Positions 5,680-6,661 of a DNA stretch of 6,661 nucleotides are shown one piece after another (the first letter of the stretch is position 1; each line of letters begins with the position of its first letter). A model generated the notes under the pieces. That model did not search any database. It was given only the letters and a program-made list of their open reading frames with translations, and was not told the DNA's origin. The stretch is from positions 1 through 6,661 of the forward strand of contig JAYWAM010000089.1 in assembly GCA_043782425.1 (NCBI GenBank). The letters are read 5' to 3'. A program made the translations under genes and the position numbers. This stretch comes from JAYWAM01 sp043782425. GTDB taxonomy: Bacteria > Pseudomonadota > Gammaproteobacteria > Burkholderiales > Usitatibacteraceae.

Positions 5680-6661
<982 letters not shown>

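Overview
The window is moderately GC-rich, gene-dense chromosomal DNA from a Gram-negative bacterium. It encodes an outer-membrane beta-barrel with a signal peptide and a C-terminal Phe, plus a lipobox lipoprotein. The gene mix (MFS_3 exporter, a crotonase-fold enzyme, a DUF6502-like/DUF5666-like pair, type I restriction-modification) suggests a proteobacterium, most likely a betaproteobacterium. That placement is inference; no rRNA or other phylogenetic marker is present.

Layout, left to right. (1) Positions 1-1268, plus strand: an MFS_3-type efflux transporter. Its 5' end lies outside the window, and its frame breaks near 985-998. (2) Positions 1296-1377: a long imperfect inverted repeat that looks like a dispersed palindromic element. 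(3) Positions 1423-2208, plus strand: a crotonase-fold acyl-CoA enzyme lacking both classical hydratase glutamates. (4) Positions 2220-2305: a second, unrelated palindromic element between convergent genes, with a perfect 17-bp outer stem and two possible inner hairpins. (5) Positions 2324-3022, minus strand: a small OmpA/OmpW-like outer-membrane barrel. (6) Positions 3023-3125: an AT-rich divergent promoter region with overlapping candidate -35 boxes and an 8-bp-arm palindrome at the predicted start of plus-strand transcription. (7) Positions 3126-4064 and 4061-5290, plus strand: two genes overlapping by ATGA. The first is a cytoplasmic DUF6502-like protein with a helix-turn-helix-like segment. 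The second is a lipoprotein built from repeated DUF5666-like modules. A short intrinsic terminator follows. (8) Positions 5321-5679: about 360 bases with no supportable gene. (9) Position 5680 to the right edge, plus strand: the first 327 residues of HsdM, the methyltransferase subunit of a type I restriction-modification system.

The genes do not form one pathway. The strongest functional unit is the overlapping DUF6502-like/DUF5666-like pair, divergent from the barrel gene. It may be a cytoplasmic DNA-binding-type protein with an envelope lipoprotein partner, and it is the best candidate here for an uncharacterised system. The HsdM gene probably opens a restriction-modification operon, with hsdS and hsdR expected beyond the right edge.
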